Part shown: positions 61,595 to 64,000 of the stretch, in pieces
Numbering within the stretch: position 1 is the first letter of the stretch
How the letters are laid out: the number at the start of each line of letters is the position of its first letter
NCBI GenBank assembly: GCA_030524175.1
Contig: JAUNHC010000001.1
Coordinates: 186,001 to 250,000 of the forward strand
Length of the DNA stretch: 64,000 nt
Reading direction: 5' to 3'
DNA from: Eubacteriales bacterium
Lineage (GTDB): Bacteria > Bacillota > Clostridia > Lachnospirales > Lachnospiraceae
Translations under genes and position numbers: made by a program
The notes under the pieces: model-generated
The model's database searches: none
Told to the model about the DNA's origin: nothing
The model's input: only the letters and a program-made list of their open reading frames with translations

Positions 61595-62503
61595 TTATAG
61601 TCCCTGATTCTTTAAAAACTCCATATAATTCCTCCGGAAAGCTCTGGTTTCCAGTTCCTGCAGCCGTTTCCATTCCCCTTCATCACGGCATCTGGTATAA
61701 ATATCCATAGGAACTCCCTCAAGTTTCAAAAAATACTTTGCATTTAAAGGATACTGCTGCATTTCGGCAAAAGAAGCTGCCGTTATAAAATCTTGAATAA
61801 TTTCCGCCTTTTTCGGTTCTAGCTCCCAGTTCTGTGCCAGATATGAGAATAGCTTAGGACAAAAATTTGCCATAACCCCGCAAAAACCGTCAGCCCCTGC
61901 CCTCACAGATTCCAAAAAAGTGGCACTGTTAGCATTGTATATTTTGATTCTGCCTTCCGCAGCCTCTATCCTTCTTGATATTTGTTCCACATCACAACAG
62001 GTATCTTTTATAAACACAAACCGTTCTTGTTCCGAACACCATTTTATCAATTCCGGAGTGAGCAGACGCTTATAGGGATAAGGGCACTCATAAATCCCCA
62101 CAGGAACATCCGGGAGACCATCCAGCAAATATTGTGCATTTCCCTTCCAGACTTCATCATCCTGGTCTTTCTTTGCAAGCCGATTACTGATCAGTACCAC
62201 TGCATTCACACCGCAATCTGCTATTCTGCGCAGTTCCTTTATCTGCTCTGCCGGTTCTGCCGCAGTATGTCCCGATGAAACAACAGGGACTCTCCCCTTT
62301 GTTTTCTCCACTACAAACCTTGTGATCTTCTCTCTCTCATCCAAGGTCAAATAAAAAATCTCGCTGGATTGACAGGCAGCAAAAAGTCCGTCAACACCAT
62401 TTGCAATATACCATTCAATTAGTTTCTCCAATGCTTCATAATCTACGGAGTAATCTTCTTTAAACGGAGTGACCATAGTTGCCCAAATTTCTTTTTTACT
62501 CAT
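61595..62503 (-). CDS. DapA/NanA-family class I aldolase or lyase (second copy)
   Basis: A 302-residue member of the dihydrodipicolinate synthase/neuraminate lyase family, with the family start ATMVTPFKEDYSVDY, a TAAEPAEQIKEL segment and the Schiff-base lysine in FVFIKDTCCDV. The ATG at 62503 has GGAGG eight bases upstream and overlaps the manA gene by eight bases. It is distinct from the copy at 29121-30056. Behind GH38 and mannose-6-phosphate isomerase genes it may cleave a sugar acid or N-acetylneuraminate; the sequence alone does not decide. Confidence 0.88.
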   Translation of the reverse strand: MSKKEIWATMVTPFKEDYSVDYEALEKLIEWYIANGVDGLFAACQSSEIFYLTLDEREKITRFVVEKTKGRVPVVSSGHTAAEPAEQIKELRRIADCGVNAVVLISNRLAKKDQDDEVWKGNAQYLLDGLPDVPVGIYECPYPYKRLLTPELIKWCSEQERFVFIKDTCCDVEQISRRIEAAEGRIKIYNANSATFLESVRAGADGFCGVMANFCPKLFSYLAQNWELEPKKAEIIQDFITAASFAEMQQYPLNAKYFLKLEGVPMDIYTRCRDEGEWKRLQELETRAFRRNYMEFLKNQGL

Positions 62504-63641
62504 TGAAGTTCCCTCCTTCGTAGATTTGCTCCGCTGTTTCTGCATAAGGCGGCAAGCATTCTATGATCTCAATTCCCTTATTGGTTACAATACGACTTTT
62601 TTCCTTTAGCACATATGGCAGAAAAAAATAGTCTCCCTGTGTGAGTGAGCGGGAAAATCTTCCATTCTCCAGCCAGCCTTCTCCCTTTGTAACAACGTAG
62701 ATTCCCGGAGCATCCCTAAGAATCATGGTCCGTTTTACCTGATGACGGAAAATGCTGAAGCATTCTGTATCTTCTTTCCCAATTAAAAGCTCACTTTTCC
62801 TGTCTTCATCCTCCGCAAACGTTTGTGCCACCTTTCGTCCCGCCTCTACAGCTGTTTTCCCCCACAGGTTAAAATCAAAACATTTCAGTGCATCTTTCTG
62901 TTCCAGTCCAAGATACCTCTCATACTCATCCAGATAATAATCACCGCACCACGCCTCCGGCTGAATTGTCAGATCCGTTGGTTCCTGAATCTCCAGAATA
63001 AGGCAGCCCCCTCCAATGGCATGTATCATTCCTGCCGGGATTAAAAATACGTCTCCCCTTTTTACAGGAATCTTAGTCATCATTTCCTGAAGTACGTTCC
63101 TGTCATTCTCACTTTTCTCAATTGCCAGCTTCAGCTCTTCTTCCGTATATCTGTTCCGGAATCCTACATAGACACAGGCATCTTCTCTTGTATCCAGAAT
63201 GATCCAGCTTTCTGTCTTTCCGTACGAGCTATGGAAATACTGTCTGGAAAAGGCTTTATCAGGGTGTACCTGTGCCGGAAGACGTATTGCACTGTCCAGA
63301 TATTTCACCAAAATTCCCATAGACTCTCCGTGACCCAGCATCTCTTGAGGATACCGGTTCAGCAGCTCATCAAAATATACAGACTGCCCTTTTACTTTGG
63401 ATATCCCTTCCCGCTCAACTCTTTTCTCCTTGTTCAACGCTTCCACGGAGGAAGCCACCCACTCTTCAGGCAGGTTCCCATCCTCGTCGGCATCTCCCAG
63501 AAAAGTATGGAAAAGTTTTCCTCCCTTGTATACCCGGAAAACTCTGTTTCTTTCAAAAAATACAGGATTTCCATCCCATTCCTGGCACGTTTTTGTACGC
63601 AGCTTAGTCATGGTGTCTGTTTCGCTTTCCAATACATGCAT
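62496..63641 (-). CDS. manA: Class I mannose-6-phosphate isomerase
   Basis: A 381-residue zinc enzyme that turns mannose 6-phosphate into fructose 6-phosphate, the entry of mannose into glycolysis. The zinc and active-site motifs are LPAQVHPDKAF, KTESWIIL and GMIHAIGGGCLILEIQEPTD. The N-terminal 90 residues are longer than in the short Bacillus forms. The ATG at 63641 has GGAGG about 12 bases upstream. It lies between a GH38 alpha-mannosidase and a DapA-family gene, which is direct support for mannose as the product of this region. Confidence 0.9.
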   Translation of the reverse strand: MHVLESETDTMTKLRTKTCQEWDGNPVFFERNRVFRVYKGGKLFHTFLGDADEDGNLPEEWVASSVEALNKEKRVEREGISKVKGQSVYFDELLNRYPQEMLGHGESMGILVKYLDSAIRLPAQVHPDKAFSRQYFHSSYGKTESWIILDTREDACVYVGFRNRYTEEELKLAIEKSENDRNVLQEMMTKIPVKRGDVFLIPAGMIHAIGGGCLILEIQEPTDLTIQPEAWCGDYYLDEYERYLGLEQKDALKCFDFNLWGKTAVEAGRKVAQTFAEDEDRKSELLIGKEDTECFSIFRHQVKRTMILRDAPGIYVVTKGEGWLENGRFSRSLTQGDYFFLPYVLKEKSRIVTNKGIEIIECLPPYAETAEQIYEGGNFNE

Positions 63642-63703
63642 TTTGTATCATTCCTCCTTCAATGGAATTAGTAAACTTTTCTGACTATTATTTTTTCATT
63701 GCA

Positions 63704-64000
63704 TTAAAAATGAAAAATACAGAAGGATTTTATCTCATATGGTTTTATGGAAAATTCAATCTCTCTGCACGTTTCTGCAATCCGATGCTCATTTTCCTCC
63801 ATAAGGTTACACTCCCAGATTTCTTTTGCCTCTTTCCTCAAACTCATCTTTGCATGGTGATGCGCCCCGTATGCCTCATACAAACGTACGATCACCCCGC
63901 AGCCTGCCTCCGCACATTTGACAGCGTCTACAACAATACCTTTTTCCGCTACTTTCACGTATGCAGCATATTCCTTTATTTCTCTTTTTGGGATAACCAC
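63704..64000 (-). CDS. Second GH38 alpha-mannosidase, C-terminal fragment (cut by window end)
   Basis: Ninety-eight residues open to the window edge. They match the end of the GH38 beta-sandwich domain: VVDAVKCAEAGCGVIVRLYE aligns with the same place in the first GH38 (TEVVKMAEDGKGTVLRLYEA), followed by the EFSIKPYEI segment that matches YEMKPYEI. The catalytic part lies beyond 64000. It is 62 bases upstream of manA in the same direction, so the two are likely one operon. Confidence 0.8.
   Translation of the reverse strand: MVIPKREIKEYAAYVKVAEKGIVVDAVKCAEAGCGVIVRLYEAYGAHHHAKMSLRKEAKEIWECNLMEENEHRIAETCREIEFSIKPYEIKSFCIFHF

Noticed and set aside
1-64000. tRNA, rRNA, CRISPR, insertion sequence or prophage
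   Set aside because: I saw no cloverleaf-like genes, spaced direct repeats, transposase or integrase motifs, or phage genes on either strand; short RNA genes could still be missed by eye.

Overview
The window looks like a chromosomal segment from an anaerobic gut-type member of the Lachnospiraceae/Clostridia. The evidence is strong AGGAGG-type ribosome binding sites, many YesM/YesN-type two-component systems, ATPase-less sugar ABC operons, a fused SecDF, and a MetF/MetV/RnfC-type methylene-tetrahydrofolate reductase operon of the kind found in acetogenic Clostridia. The genus is not proven (Eisenbergiella or Blautia relatives would fit). I saw no rRNA, tRNA, CRISPR array, phage or insertion sequence. 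Nearly every gene is on the minus strand; only a GNAT acetyltransferase, a GntR/LacI-type regulator and one doubtful small ORF are on the plus strand.

Layout. 1-5.3 kb: the start of a response regulator, an exported MsrA-MsrB fusion, and a three-gene operon transcribed as MetV-RnfC fusion, MetV, MetF. 5.6-13.1 kb: sugar ABC operon (binding protein, two permeases) followed by a GH172-type protein and a GH38 alpha-mannosidase. 13.3-16.6 kb: its probable YesM/YesN regulators. 16.7-22.8 kb: Na/phosphate symporter, SecDF, a small membrane protein and a PAS-GGDEF protein. 23.3-26.7 kb: a second YesM/YesN pair. 26.9-39.6 kb: a long catabolic operon with a second sugar ABC system, an intracellular GH5-like glycosidase, two zinc dehydrogenases, a cyclase-family hydrolase, an FGGY kinase, a 2-hydroxyacid dehydrogenase, a DapA-family lyase, an RpiB-like isomerase and a split transketolase. 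39.9-45 kb: a small accessory island with a structured leader and GNAT gene, a CPBP membrane protease, a LytTR regulator, an AgrC-like sensor broken by a frameshift, and an unannotated 51-residue protein. 45.0-54.3 kb: LacI-controlled operon with a third ABC system, an oxidoreductase, a GH9 glycosidase, a SIS-domain protein and a ROK kinase. 54.7-60.1 kb: GH92 alpha-mannosidase with a fourth ABC system, divergent from a GntR/LacI-type regulator. 61.6-64 kb: another GH38 (cut by the window edge), mannose-6-phosphate isomerase and a second DapA-family lyase.

Together the genes describe import of short oligosaccharides by four separate binding-protein/permease sets, none with its own ATPase, followed by digestion in the cytoplasm. 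No glycosidase here has a signal peptide. Two regions point to alpha-mannosides (GH38, GH92, ManA), one to amino-sugar beta-glycosides (GH9, SIS, ROK), and one to an unusual short-chain sugar or sugar-acid pathway built on a transketolase and an RpiB-like isomerase that lacks the usual histidines. Start codons were moved from the longest reading frame to the best ribosome binding site where the sequence clearly asked for it; several of these starts are GTG or TTG.
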